In this document: one piece after another, positions 9,668-19,290 of the stretch | Numbering within the stretch: the first letter of the stretch is position 1 | Layout: every line of letters begins with the position of its first letter | DNA from: UTCFX2 sp963827155 | Lineage (GTDB): Bacteria > Chloroflexota > Anaerolineae > Anaerolineales > UBA4823 | Assembly: GCA_963827155.1 (NCBI GenBank) | Contig: CAWGZV010000002.1 | Span: forward strand, 1,426,001 to 1,490,000 | Reading direction: 5' to 3' | DNA: 64,000 bases | The notes under the pieces: model-generated | Seen by the model: only the letters and a program-made list of their open reading frames with translations | Databases searched by the model: none | Told to the model about the DNA's origin: nothing | Translations under genes and position numbers: made by a program

Positions 9668-11176
9668 ATGAAATCTAGGATTTTGAAGGCAGCGCTGGTT
9701 GGGTTAATTTCCCTGGCATTATCCTCCTGGGCGCGGGGCTTTTCCCCAGCCGGAGCGGCAGCAGACGGGCTCGCCATATCAGTCAACAGCAGCGCGGTGG
9801 ACGCGACCGACGCTGCCCCCGGCGACGGCGTCTGCGAGACGGTCCTCGGAAATGGCGTCTGCACCTTGCGGGCGGCGGTCATGGAAGCCAACGCCTCCCC
9901 AGGTTTGGATGAGATCAACCTGCCCGCCGGCACGTTCAGCCTGACCCGCTTCGGGTATGACGACACCGCTCTGAACGGCGACCTGGACATCACCGGCGAC
10001 CTGACGATCCGGGGGGTGGGCTATGATGACACTTTTATCAATGGGAATTCAGCGGTCACCCAGGGACGGGTCTTTCACGTGGCCAGCGGCGTGAAGGCAT
10101 CCATGGTGGATCTGCGGGTGCTCGGAGGGGCGGGGGTGGAATCGACTCCTGAAGAAACCGGCGCAGGGATCCTCAACCAGGGCGACCTGACCCTGCTGCG
10201 GGTCAGCGTGCGGCAGAACAATTCCTTTCTGACCAGCGGGATACTGAATACCGGCCGGCTCCTGGTCCTGGACAGTTTCATGAGCAGCAATAACGGTTCA
10301 AACGGCCCTGGGGGGATCGCAAACACTCCAACCGGCGCGGTCGACCTGATCAACAGCACGATCAATCTGAATTACAGCACGGAAGCTGGCGGAGCGATCT
10401 TGAATTCCGGTGCTTTCACGATCACCAACAGCACGATTTCGGCGAATAGCACAAACTACAATGCCGGCGGGATTTTCCAATATCAGGGCAGCCTGCTGAT
10501 CCGGGGGAGTACGATCAGCAATAATCAAACCAATTCGGGCGACGGCGGGGGGATCTACTACCAGTCCGGTTCGCTTAAAGTTATCAACAGCACCATCCGG
10601 GGAAATACCGCATCATACAATGGAGGCGGGATCTACATGATCCCTGGTCCTGCGTTAGAGTTATTCTTGAATAACGTGACTCTGGTGGATAACCGGGCGG
10701 ACAGCGACAGCAACGACACCGGCGCCGGTGGCGGCATTTTACACACCACAGGCACGGTGACGGTCGGCAACAGCATCCTGGCGAACAACCTGCGCAAAAC
10801 CGGCCTCGCCCAGGCCGCCGACGACTGCTCCGGTTCGCTGAACTCGCTGGGCTACAACCTGGTTGAAACCACCAGCGGCTGCACGATCGCCGGGATACTG
10901 ACCGGCAACCTCACATCTCAGGATCCACAATTAGGCAGCCTGGCGAACAACGGCGGGCCGACCCTGACCCATGCCCCTCAGCCGGGCAGCCCTGCCATCG
11001 ACGCCGGCAGCCCCGTCGGCTGCGCGGATTCGTTCGGCACGCCGCTGCCTTTCGACCAGCGCGGCTATATGCGCACGGTCGACGGCGGGGTCGCCGGCAA
11101 GCGCTGCGACATGGGCGGTGTGGAAGCGTTTTCGGTCCCTGCCGCGCTGGTCAACCTGCCCATGGTATTAAAATAA
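9668..11176 (+). CDS. Secreted parallel beta-helix protein with CSLREA-like and choice-of-anchor Q regions
   Basis: An intact 502-residue relative of the two broken beta-helix genes. After a signal peptide (residues 1-30, ending near AGAAADG) comes a Cys-containing motif NGVCTLRAAVMEANA, which is the CSLREA-type N-terminal region. Serial turns of the form GGGIxxxxGxLxxxNSTIxxN follow (about 150-370), then the choice-of-anchor Q ending PGSPAIDAG and CDMGGVEAF. The last residues, VNLPMVLK, match a C-terminal motif shared with other exoproteins here. GGAGG at 9656-9660 is 7 nt from ATG 9668, a better spacing than to ATG 9662. Probably extracellular; no enzymatic residues are evident. Confidence 0.85.
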   Translation: MKSRILKAALVGLISLALSSWARGFSPAGAAADGLAISVNSSAVDATDAAPGDGVCETVLGNGVCTLRAAVMEANASPGLDEINLPAGTFSLTRFGYDDTALNGDLDITGDLTIRGVGYDDTFINGNSAVTQGRVFHVASGVKASMVDLRVLGGAGVESTPEETGAGILNQGDLTLLRVSVRQNNSFLTSGILNTGRLLVLDSFMSSNNGSNGPGGIANTPTGAVDLINSTINLNYSTEAGGAILNSGAFTITNSTISANSTNYNAGGIFQYQGSLLIRGSTISNNQTNSGDGGGIYYQSGSLKVINSTIRGNTASYNGGGIYMIPGPALELFLNNVTLVDNRADSDSNDTGAGGGILHTTGTVTVGNSILANNLRKTGLAQAADDCSGSLNSLGYNLVETTSGCTIAGILTGNLTSQDPQLGSLANNGGPTLTHAPQPGSPAIDAGSPVGCADSFGTPLPFDQRGYMRTVDGGVAGKRCDMGGVEAFSVPAALVNLPMVLK

Positions 11177-11184
11177 AGGTCCGC

Positions 11185-11733
11185 TCATTCAGGCTGGTAG
11201 CTGAGCAGCACGTTCCCATTCCGAAAAGCCCGGTGGTCGGTCAGGACGAGCTTGAGCGGCGCCTTCAGCCCCTGGAACAGCGGGATGCCCTTGCCCAGGA
11301 GGAGCGGGTTCACCATGATCCGGTATTCGTCGATCAAGCCGTGCTGGATGAAGGTCGCAGACAGGTTGGCGCTGCCCAGTATGCACAGCAAACCGCCGGG
11401 CTGCTCCTTGAGCTGCCTCATCCCGTCCGCCGCCTCCCCCTGGATCAGCCGGGTATTGTTCCATTCGACCCGATCCAGCGTCCGCGAAAAGACGGCCTTC
11501 TGAGTGGCGTTCATTAATTCTGCCACAACCGGGTCATCTTCACCCGCCGTGGGCCAGTAGCCTGCCATTAATTGGTAGGTCACCCTGCCGAACACCAGCT
11601 CGCCAGCGGCGCGGAGCTGCTCGATCGCAAACTCGTTGAATTCTTCATCGACGTTGTGCCAGCCGATGTCCCGGTTCGGGCCTTCGAAAATTCCATCCAG
11701 CGTCATCAGGTTGAAGAACACCAGTTTTCTCAA
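11185..11733 (-). CDS. Dihydrofolate reductase family protein (RibD C-terminal domain)
   Basis: A 182-residue single-domain protein starting MRKLVFFNLMTLDGIFEGP, the typical first strand and loop of the RibD C-terminal/DHFR-like fold. It continues with LVFGRVTYQLMAGYW (about 47-61), a nucleotide-binding turn (LCILGSANLSATFIQHGLIDEYRIMV split over 115-140) and NPLLLGKGIPLF (about 142-153). These proteins are NADPH-dependent reductases of mostly unknown substrate; the riboflavin reductase function needs a RibD deaminase partner that is absent here. It converges on the preceding beta-helix gene with an 8-bp gap. Confidence 0.88.
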   Translation of the reverse strand: MRKLVFFNLMTLDGIFEGPNRDIGWHNVDEEFNEFAIEQLRAAGELVFGRVTYQLMAGYWPTAGEDDPVVAELMNATQKAVFSRTLDRVEWNNTRLIQGEAADGMRQLKEQPGGLLCILGSANLSATFIQHGLIDEYRIMVNPLLLGKGIPLFQGLKAPLKLVLTDHRAFRNGNVLLSYQPE

Positions 11734-12085
11734 TCTCAGCTCTCCCTATCTTGCTTTTTGTCTTCCATATTCGGATTGAAAATAACATAAAATCGACCCG
11801 TTTTAGCTTAAAGGACGTTAATCCTTCCGCTTCCGTATTGAATAGCAGCAGTCAAAACCCACCAACGTGCCCCAATGCCTGCCGCCAGCCCCGTTTCGTT
11901 CGCCTGGGAAGGGAATCGTGCGTATAATGAAAGCGAGACGCATTTGGATAGGCTGCCAATCGGAGTGTCCAGATGTGATCTGTTTATAAAGGGAATCGAC
12001 CAGGGGTGTGAGCTTGGCGCCTTGCTCAAAATCCACGTCCTCTTGCAGTTTTAATGGAAAGATCAATTTCTAGAAGGGAACCAAA
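11734..12085. other. Intergenic region without a supported gene
   Basis: An 82-codon minus-strand frame (11818-12066) has plausible composition but no ribosome site and no recognisable family. I see no tRNA, repeat or terminator. The segment separates the minus-strand reductase from the plus-strand coiled-coil gene, so promoters for both probably lie here. Confidence 0.3.
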
Positions 12086-12424
12086 ATGCAGCCAGAAGAA
12101 CAGCCGACCCAAACCGAAAAAATGGAACAGCAGCTGGATGAGCGGCAGCAGTTGGAGCAAGTACAGGCTGAGAAGCAGCGCCTTCAGAAAGGTGAGCAGC
12201 TCCAGCTGGAGCAGCAGCACGCCGAAAAGCAAAAGCGCCAACGGCAGGAGCAGCAGAAACTGGAGCTTGAACAAGCCGAGAAGCAGAAGCGCCAGCGGGA
12301 GGAGCAGCTGAAGCTCGAGCAAGAACAGGCCGATAAGCGCAGGCTTCAAAAAGAGCAGCAGCAGCAGTTCGAGCAAGAGCAGGAAAAGAAAAGGAAACAG
12401 CGCCTGCAAGGCCAGCAAAAATGA
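12086..12424 (+). CDS. Gln/Glu/Lys-rich protein of four 18-residue helical repeats
   Basis: A 112-residue protein made almost entirely of Q, E, K, R, L and A. Residues 28-99 are four perfect-length tandem repeats of 18 residues: AEKQRLQKGEQLQLEQQH, AEKQKRQRQEQQKLELEQ, AEKQKRQREEQLKLEQEQ and ADKRRLQKEQQQQFEQEQ. Eighteen residues is five turns of an alpha helix, so every unit presents the same face; a long single alpha-helix or coiled coil is expected, similar in style to the TolA stalk. There is no signal peptide or membrane anchor. AGAAGGGA lies about 6 nt before ATG 12086, which supports translation. Function unknown; a spacer or scaffold role is the simplest reading. Confidence 0.65.
   Translation: MQPEEQPTQTEKMEQQLDERQQLEQVQAEKQRLQKGEQLQLEQQHAEKQKRQRQEQQKLELEQAEKQKRQREEQLKLEQEQADKRRLQKEQQQQFEQEQEKKRKQRLQGQQK
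12167..12382 (+). repeat. Four in-frame 54-bp tandem repeats
   Basis: Units at 12167-12220, 12221-12274, 12275-12328 and 12329-12382 encode the 18-residue helical repeats. They diverge at DNA level but keep exact length, so the array is being maintained by selection for helix register rather than being a recent expansion. Confidence 0.8.
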
Positions 12425-12520
12425 ATTGACTCACTCAGGATTCCCTATTGACTTGATTGAGCCATTATGCGATAAGTGATAGAGCAATCCATCATCACTT
12501 CTTATCAGCTTCCAATTTAG

Positions 12521-15500
12521 GTGGTTCTCCAATTAGAGGAGGTGGGTATCGAGACCCCTGCTGATGTCAAGATCCTTGGCCCGGAAGCACCTTCTGGAAC
12601 CGTAACTTTCCTGTTCACCGATATCGAAGGTTCGAACTCAGCTATTAAAGCGGCTGCGAGACCAATACGCAACCTTATTATCCGATCACCGCCAGATCCT
12701 GCGCCAGGTTTTCTCACACTTCAGCGGGCATGAAGTCGACACTCAGGGGGATTCCTTCTTCGTGGCTTTTCCACGCGCCACCCAGGCGGTGGCGGCCGCA
12801 GTCGAGGCTCAGCGCCAGTTGGCTGAACATACATGGCCGGAAGGCGTTTGCGTGCGGGTGCGGATGGGACTCCACACCGGCGAGCCCTGGAACGCCGAGG
12901 AAGGATATGTCGGAATCGATGTCCACCGGGCAGCCCGCATCGCCCATGTTGGCCACGGCGGGCAGGTGCTGCTCTCCGAGACCGCCACCGCCCTGGTGCT
13001 CGACGAGCTGTCATCCGGGGTGAGCCTGCTCGATCTGGGCCGCCACCTGCTCAAGGATATCCACCGCCCGGAGCGCATCCACCAGCTGGTCATCGAAGGA
13101 TTGCCCTCGGAATTCCCGCCATTAACCTCGCTCGAAGCCCTCCCGCCCAAGTCAGCCCGCCGGCCGCACAAGGTAGGCGCCTGCCCTTACCGCGGCCTTT
13201 CCGCCTTCCAGGAGACCGACGCCTCATTCTACTTTGGCCGGGAATCCTTTGTGACCTCTTTGCAGCAAGCCATCCGGACTCGGAAGCTGGTGGTGGTGAT
13301 CGTGGGCTCTTCCGGCTCAGGCAAGTCATCGGCGCTGTTCGCCGGGCTGCTCCCCCGCCTGCGGGCCGAAAAAGGCTGGCAGATCGTGGTTCTGCGTCCT
13401 GGCAGCCAGCCGTTCTACGCGCTGGCTGGGGCGCTCATGCCCTTGCTCGAGCCGCGCCTGAGCGAAAACGAGCTCCTGGTAGAGGTCCGCACCCTGGCCG
13501 AGAACCTGCACAAAGCGGCGGTCAGGTTGCCCCAGGTGATCGAGCGAGTGCTGAAGAAAGAGCCTTCCGCCCGGCAGGTCCTGCTGGTGGTGGACCAGTT
13601 TGAGGAGCTGTACACGCTCTGTCCGGAGGCGGACATCCAGCGCCTGTTTGTTGACATGCTGTTGGAGACGGGTCGAATAGAAGGCGAGCGACGGATCTCA
13701 CCGCTGGTGGTCTTGCTGACCATGCGGGCGGATTTTATGGGCCAGGCCCTGGCATATCGCCCATTCGCAGACTCCTTACAAGAGGCCTCCCTCCTGATGG
13801 GACCAATGAGGCGGGAAGAGCTGCGGGTGGCGATCGCAAAGCCGGCTGAGATGCAGGGGGCCGCCTTCGAGCCGGGGCTGGTCGAGCGCATCCTGGATGA
13901 TGTGGGCAGTGAGCCCGGCAACCTGCCGTTGTTAGAGTTTGCGCTGACCCTGCTGTGGGAGCGCCAGAGCGACGGCTGGCTGACCCACGCCGATTACGAA
14001 GCGCTTGGCTGCGTGGACGGCGCCCTCGCCTGCTATGCCGACCAGGTCTTCGATGGGTTGGAGCCGGACGACCAGGAGCGCGCCCACCGCGCCCTGGTCC
14101 AGCTGGTGAGGCCGGGCGAGGGCACAGAAGACACCCGCAGGGTAGCGTCCCGTGACGAGTTGGGGGATGAGAGATGGCAGCTGATCCAGCACCTCGCAGA
14201 TCAACGCCTGGTTGTGACCGGTTTGGACGCCTCTGGGACTGAGACAGCCGAGGTAGTGCACGAAGCCCTGATCCGGAATTGGGGGCGCTTCAGGGGGTGG
14301 ATGGCTGCCGACCGGGCTTTCAGATCCTGGCAGGAACGTTTGCGCAGCGGCTTGCGGCAGTGGCAGGCCAATGATCGAGACGAAGGCGCCCTTCTTCGGG
14401 GAGCACCGTTAGTGGAGGCTGAAGATTGGCTGGAGGGCTATAGTCAGGAATTAAGCGCCAATGAACAGGAATTTATCCAGGTCAGTGTCCTTCTGCGCGA
14501 ACGCGAAGCCTCCGAGCGCGAAAACCAGCACCAGCGCGAACTTGAAGCAGCACGCCAGCTGGCCGAGACCCAATCTCGCGCCGCAGGTCGTTTGCGTCGC
14601 AGAGCCATGTATTTGCTGGCAGCCCTGGCCACGGCCGCTTTATTAGCAGCTGCGGCGGTTTTCTTCGGGCAGCAGTCTAACCAAAATGCCAAGATTGCCA
14701 GGCAGAATGAAGCGACTGCCCAGAGCGAGAGCCAGCGCGCCGAAGGGGAAACTCTGCAGCGAGCTACTCAGCAAGCGATCGCCGATGAGCAGGCGCAGCT
14801 GGCCCGCAGCCGCGAGTTAGCTGCCGCATCAGTCAATAAACTGCAAATCGATCCTGAGCTCAGCATATTGCTGGCCTTGCAGGCTTTAAGGATCGGGGAT
14901 ACGATCGAAGCTCGAAGCTCCTTGCACCAGGCTTTGAGAGCTTACCGGCTGGTCGCCCGCTTCCCAGCGCATGAAAGTCAAATCTCTGGTGTTTCGTTTG
15001 ATCCGCAAGGCGGCCGGTTCGCTTCAGCAAGTGCAGATGGCCTGGTGAAGATCTGGGGAATGGGCGATTCGAACGGTCGACCAGCCCCAACGCTACAGCT
15101 CAGCCTGGCGAACCCGCTTGATTTTGATATTACTTCCCTTTCAACTGGCTCGATTTTAGCTTTCTGCCCAGACAGCAGCTGCCTTGCCGCGGTTGGCGAG
15201 GGAAACCGCGTGAATTTCTGGGATCCAGTCAGCGGCTTGTTGTTGCAGTCGATAACCGATCTGGATGGTCTTATTCAGGGCATCTCATTCAGCACGGATG
15301 GAAAGCGCCTGGTCACAACGAACGAGCACAGCTGGGCAAAGGTCTGGGATGTTCTGACAGGTTGGAAACTGCAAACGGTTATCCCCCCTGCAGATGAAAT
15401 CGTGGTGGCTGAGTTCACTCCGGATGGCAAACAGCTGGTTACAGTTGGAGACCGAAACAAGATCCGATTTTGGGATCTTGAAACAGATCCACCAAAGGAA

Positions 15501-16927
15501 ATATTCTCCCGAGACCTCGGACAAAATATGAATTTGCGTGGGCAAATCGCTTTCAGCCCAGATGGGAAAAACCTCGCGGCCACCGGTTTATCGGGCGGGA
15601 GAGTATGGAATATGGGAGAATTGGGGAAAAATCCGGCTGTCGATCCCCGGTTCATGTTTTCAGGTTATCAGGGCAATCTCAACAGCTTGCTCTATACCTC
15701 AGATGGCAGCCGCCTGATCACAGGCAGTGGTGGTGAAATCAGATTGTGGGACGCATCCAATGGTCAGGCGCTGTTCAGGATGGGATTCACCGCCATGTGG
15801 AGGGAGGGATACCTTGGAAATATAATAAGCCTCGCGATGAGCCCAGACGGGATTCACCTGGCGAGCGCGCAAATTGGTAGTTTCGTCAATATCTATGATA
15901 TCTCTCCCACCGGCGGATCCGAGTGGTGGAAAACCCATCCTGCCAACGGTGGCCGGTTCAGTCCGGATGGCAAGCGGATGGCGACCGTATTCATCCCCGA
16001 TAATAAAGGGAATTTACAGATTCGGGTTGTGGGAGCTGACCCCAGACGGCGCCGAAGAGATATCCAACGTCTCATTGAATCCCGGAGCGATGATCAGGGC
16101 TATTCGAGTAAGCAGCTCTCTCGATCGCGTTGCCACAATCGGTACAGACGACCATGCTCAAGGTTTGGGATATCAGGTCAGGAGAGCTGGTCAAATCCAT
16201 CCCAATTAGCCAGGATGACTCCGCTGGGAGCCATGCCGGAAAGGCCACAGCCCTGGAATTCAGCCCAAATGGCGACCGGATCGTCACCGGCGGCGATGAT
16301 GGGAAAGCGATCGTGTGGGATATCGCCAGTGGAAAACCGTTCCTCACATTAAGCGGGCATGAGCGGCCGGTGATCAGCGTAGATTTCAGCCAGGATGGAC
16401 AACGGATTGCCACAGGAAGCAGCGACCAGACCGCCCGCATCTGGGATTCGACTTCAGGTAAGCTGCTGCAGAACCTGACAGGTCATAAAGCACAAGTGAA
16501 AAGCGTTCGGTTCAGCCCGGATGGAAAACGACTGGTAACCGCTGGATTCTTGGACCTGACTGCCAGAGTATGGGACGTGGAGACAGGTAAGGAGCTGCTC
16601 ATGCTGAGCGCCAATACCCCCTGGGGGGTGGATAAGGTGACTTTCAGCTCGGATGGTAAAATGATTGCTTCCGTCAATGAAGCTGAAGAAACGATCTGGA
16701 TCTGGGACGCCACCAGCGGGCAGGAGCTGTTGACCTTCCCCGGGGTGGATGCCGAATTCGGTCCGGATGAGAACAGCATCCTGGTTTTCTCCGAGGATAA
16801 CTACGCCCGCGACTTTTACCTGGATACTGAACGTCTGACCGCTCTGGCTCGTTCGCGGCTGACGCGCTCTCTGACGGCCGCAGAGTGCCAGCAATACCTG
16901 CACCTGGCAGGTTGCCCGGCTCCGTGA
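12521..16927 (+). CDS. Class III cyclase / P-loop NTPase / WD40 giant protein (three indels)
   Basis: One gene of about 1,465 codons once indels near 12635, 16035 and 16150 are bridged. Order: class III adenylate/guanylate cyclase domain (SGTVTFLFTDIEGS, then VRMGLHTGEP and AARIAHVGHGGQVLLSE); a linker ending in CPYRGLSAFQETDASFYFGRE; a STAND-type P-loop NTPase with Walker A VGSSGSGKSSAL and Walker B LLVVDQFEELY; one membrane-spanning helix (about 14608-14670); then at least eight WD40 units; and the ending LTRSLTAAECQQYLHLAGCP, a known terminus of this architecture. The start is uncertain (GTG 12521 or 12542). In the cyclase part the extra A near 12635 breaks the catalytic strand. Likely a signal-transducing switch whose propeller senses a partner. 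Confidence 0.82.
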
Positions 16928-17049
16928 AAAATTATTTTCCTCGGGTCTTTTAATCGTGAAAAGCCCGATTTGTGGTAAAACCATCTAGTTTGATCCCAAT
17001 TTAGAACGAGACGCATTCCCAACACCGACCTTGGGGAACACCATCACCT

Positions 17050-19290
17050 ATGCTGCGATTAGCAAAATACATTCGACCTTATCTGCTCTGGATCCTCCTG
17101 GACATCCTCCTGCTTTTCGGACAGGCGAACGCCGACCTGGCCCTGCCAGACTACCTATCGAAGATCGTCAACACCGGCATCCAGCACGGCGGGATCGAGA
17201 ACGCCGTCCCGCAGGCCATCTTGCAGAGCGAGATGGACAAGCTGCTGCTCTTCATGACCCCAGAAGACCAGGCGACTGTTCTGGCGGCTTATAGCTTAAT
17301 CGATCAGAGCTCACCAGATTACGAAAAATACCTTGAAACCTACCCGGCCCTGGCAGAGGAGCCGGTCTACGTCTTAAACGAGGTCGACCAGGCTCAGATG
17401 GAAGCGCTGAACGCCATCATGGCAAAGCCGCTGCTGATCGTCACCGCCCTGGAACAGGCCGCCGCCGACCCAGCCAAAGCCGCCGAGTTTGGAAAGCAGT
17501 TTGGCTTCGATCTCTCCCAGATTCCAGCCGGGGCGGATATTTTCAGCCTGATCCGGCAGCTTCCCGGGGATCAGCGTTCGAGGATCTCGGCTGCCGTCGA
17601 CCAGCGCTTCGCCAACATGGTTGAATCTGCGGTCACGCAGGCTGCCGTCAAGGCGGTCGACGCCCAATATGAAAAACTGGGGATGGATACCAGCTCCATC
17701 CAGACCCACTACATCCTCCAGACCGGGGCGGTGATGCTGCTGATCACCCTGATCTCGGGGCTGTGCGCCATCGGGGTCAGCTATCTTTCCGCCCGCACCG
17801 CTTCTGGGGTGGCGATGGACGTGCGCCGCGGCCTTTTTGAGCGGGTTGAGAGCTTCTCCAGCGCCGAGCTCGATAAATTCTCCACCGCCTCGTTGATCAC
17901 CCGCTCCACCAACGACATCACCCAGGTCCAGATGGTGGTGATGATGGCATTGCGCATCATCTTCTTCGCCCCGATCCTGGCGGTCGGCGGGATCATCCGC
18001 GCCATGGGGAAATCCCCATCGATGTGGTGGATCATCGCCTTGGGCGTGGTCGTGCTGCTGAGCTTGATCCTGATCGTCTTCTCCATCGCCATGCCGCGCT
18101 TCAAGATCATCCAGAAGCTGATCGACCGGCTCAACCTGGTGACCCGCGAAAACCTGTCTGGGATGATGGTCATCCGGGCGTTCAACATGCAGCCCTTCGA
18201 AGAAGAGCGCTTCGATAAAGCCAACAAAGATCTCACCAGCACGATGCTCTACATCAGCCGGATCATGGTGGTGATGATGCCGTTGATGATGTTGGTGATG
18301 AACCTGACCACCCTTCTGATCATCTGGGTGGGCTCGCACGAAGTCGCCGCGGCCCAAATCCAGGTGGGCGACATGATCGCCTACATGCAGTACGTCATGC
18401 AGATCATGTTCTCCTTCCTGATGATGTCGCTGATGTTCATCATCCTGCCCCGCGCCGCGGTCTCCGGCGACCGGATCGCGGACGTGCTCGAGACCGAGCC
18501 GTCCATTAAAGATCCAGACCAGCCAAAGCAGTTCCCGGCGCCGTTCAAAGGTGTCATCGAGTTCCACAACGTGAATTTCCGCTACCCCGATGCCGAGGAA
18601 GACATCCTCCACGACATCAGCTTCACCGCACTCCCCGGGCAGACGACCGCATTCCTGGGCACCACCGGCTCGGGAAAATCGACGATTGTCAGCCTGATCC
18701 CGCGCTTTTACGAAGCGACCGAAGGCGGCATTACGATCGACGGCCTGGACATCCGCTCGGTCACTCAGTACGACTTGCGCGACAAGATCGGCTATGTACC
18801 CCAAAAAAGCAGCCTTTTCTCCGGTACGATCGAGAGCAACCTGCGCTTCGCCGACGAGGAGGCCAGCGAGGAAGCGCTGAAGCTCGCCACAGATATCGCC
18901 CAGGCAAGCGATTTCATCTATTCGCAGGAGGCCGGCCTTCAGGCAGAGATCGCCCAGGGCGGCGCGAATGTTTCCGGAGGTCAGAAGCAGCGCCTGGCGA
19001 TCGCCCGGGCGCTGGTCAAGCAGCCTCCGATCTACATCTTCGACGACAGTTTTTCGGCGCTTGACTTCAAGACCGATTCCGCCCTGCGAAAAGCGCTCAA
19101 AGAGCAGACCAGCCAGAGCACCCTGCTGATCGTCACCCAGCGCATCGCAACCATCAAGAACGCCGAGCAGATCATCGTGCTCGATGAAGGCCGGATCGTC
19201 GGCAAGGGCACCCACCGCGATCTGATGCAGGATTGCGAAGTCTACCGCGGGATTGCGCTCTCGCAGCTGAGCAACGAGGAGCTGTCATGA
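17050..19290 (+). CDS. ABC exporter subunit 1 (TMD-NBD) with large external loop domain
   Basis: A 746-residue half-transporter. TM1 (about 10-25) is followed by an unusually long extracytoplasmic segment (about 45-220) before TM2; most exporters have only a short loop there. TM2-6 follow, then the nucleotide-binding domain: Walker A GTTGSGKST (about 537-545), signature NVSGGQKQRLAIARAL (about 640) and Walker B IYIFDDSFSALD (about 660), where the usual catalytic Glu after the Walker B Asp is Asp. That is the degenerate-site pattern of heterodimeric exporters such as TM287/288. The canonical signature here completes the ATP site of its partner, whose gene starts at 19287 with an ATGA overlap. 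Substrate unknown; drugs or lipids are usual. Confidence 0.9.
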   Translation: MLRLAKYIRPYLLWILLDILLLFGQANADLALPDYLSKIVNTGIQHGGIENAVPQAILQSEMDKLLLFMTPEDQATVLAAYSLIDQSSPDYEKYLETYPALAEEPVYVLNEVDQAQMEALNAIMAKPLLIVTALEQAAADPAKAAEFGKQFGFDLSQIPAGADIFSLIRQLPGDQRSRISAAVDQRFANMVESAVTQAAVKAVDAQYEKLGMDTSSIQTHYILQTGAVMLLITLISGLCAIGVSYLSARTASGVAMDVRRGLFERVESFSSAELDKFSTASLITRSTNDITQVQMVVMMALRIIFFAPILAVGGIIRAMGKSPSMWWIIALGVVVLLSLILIVFSIAMPRFKIIQKLIDRLNLVTRENLSGMMVIRAFNMQPFEEERFDKANKDLTSTMLYISRIMVVMMPLMMLVMNLTTLLIIWVGSHEVAAAQIQVGDMIAYMQYVMQIMFSFLMMSLMFIILPRAAVSGDRIADVLETEPSIKDPDQPKQFPAPFKGVIEFHNVNFRYPDAEEDILHDISFTALPGQTTAFLGTTGSGKSTIVSLIPRFYEATEGGITIDGLDIRSVTQYDLRDKIGYVPQKSSLFSGTIESNLRFADEEASEEALKLATDIAQASDFIYSQEAGLQAEIAQGGANVSGGQKQRLAIARALVKQPPIYIFDDSFSALDFKTDSALRKALKEQTSQSTLLIVTQRIATIKNAEQIIVLDEGRIVGKGTHRDLMQDCEVYRGIALSQLSNEELS

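Noticed and set aside
12026..12418. Leucine-rich 130-codon minus-strand frame resembling a membrane protein
   Set aside because: The leucines are the antisense of Gln/Lys codons of the 18-residue repeats; no ribosome site.
17374..19215. 613-codon minus-strand open frame opposite the first ABC subunit
   Set aside because: It is antisense to an intact, motif-complete ABC transporter, is rich in D/H/R, and has no family motifs or ribosome site. Long antisense frames are common in GC-rich coding DNA.
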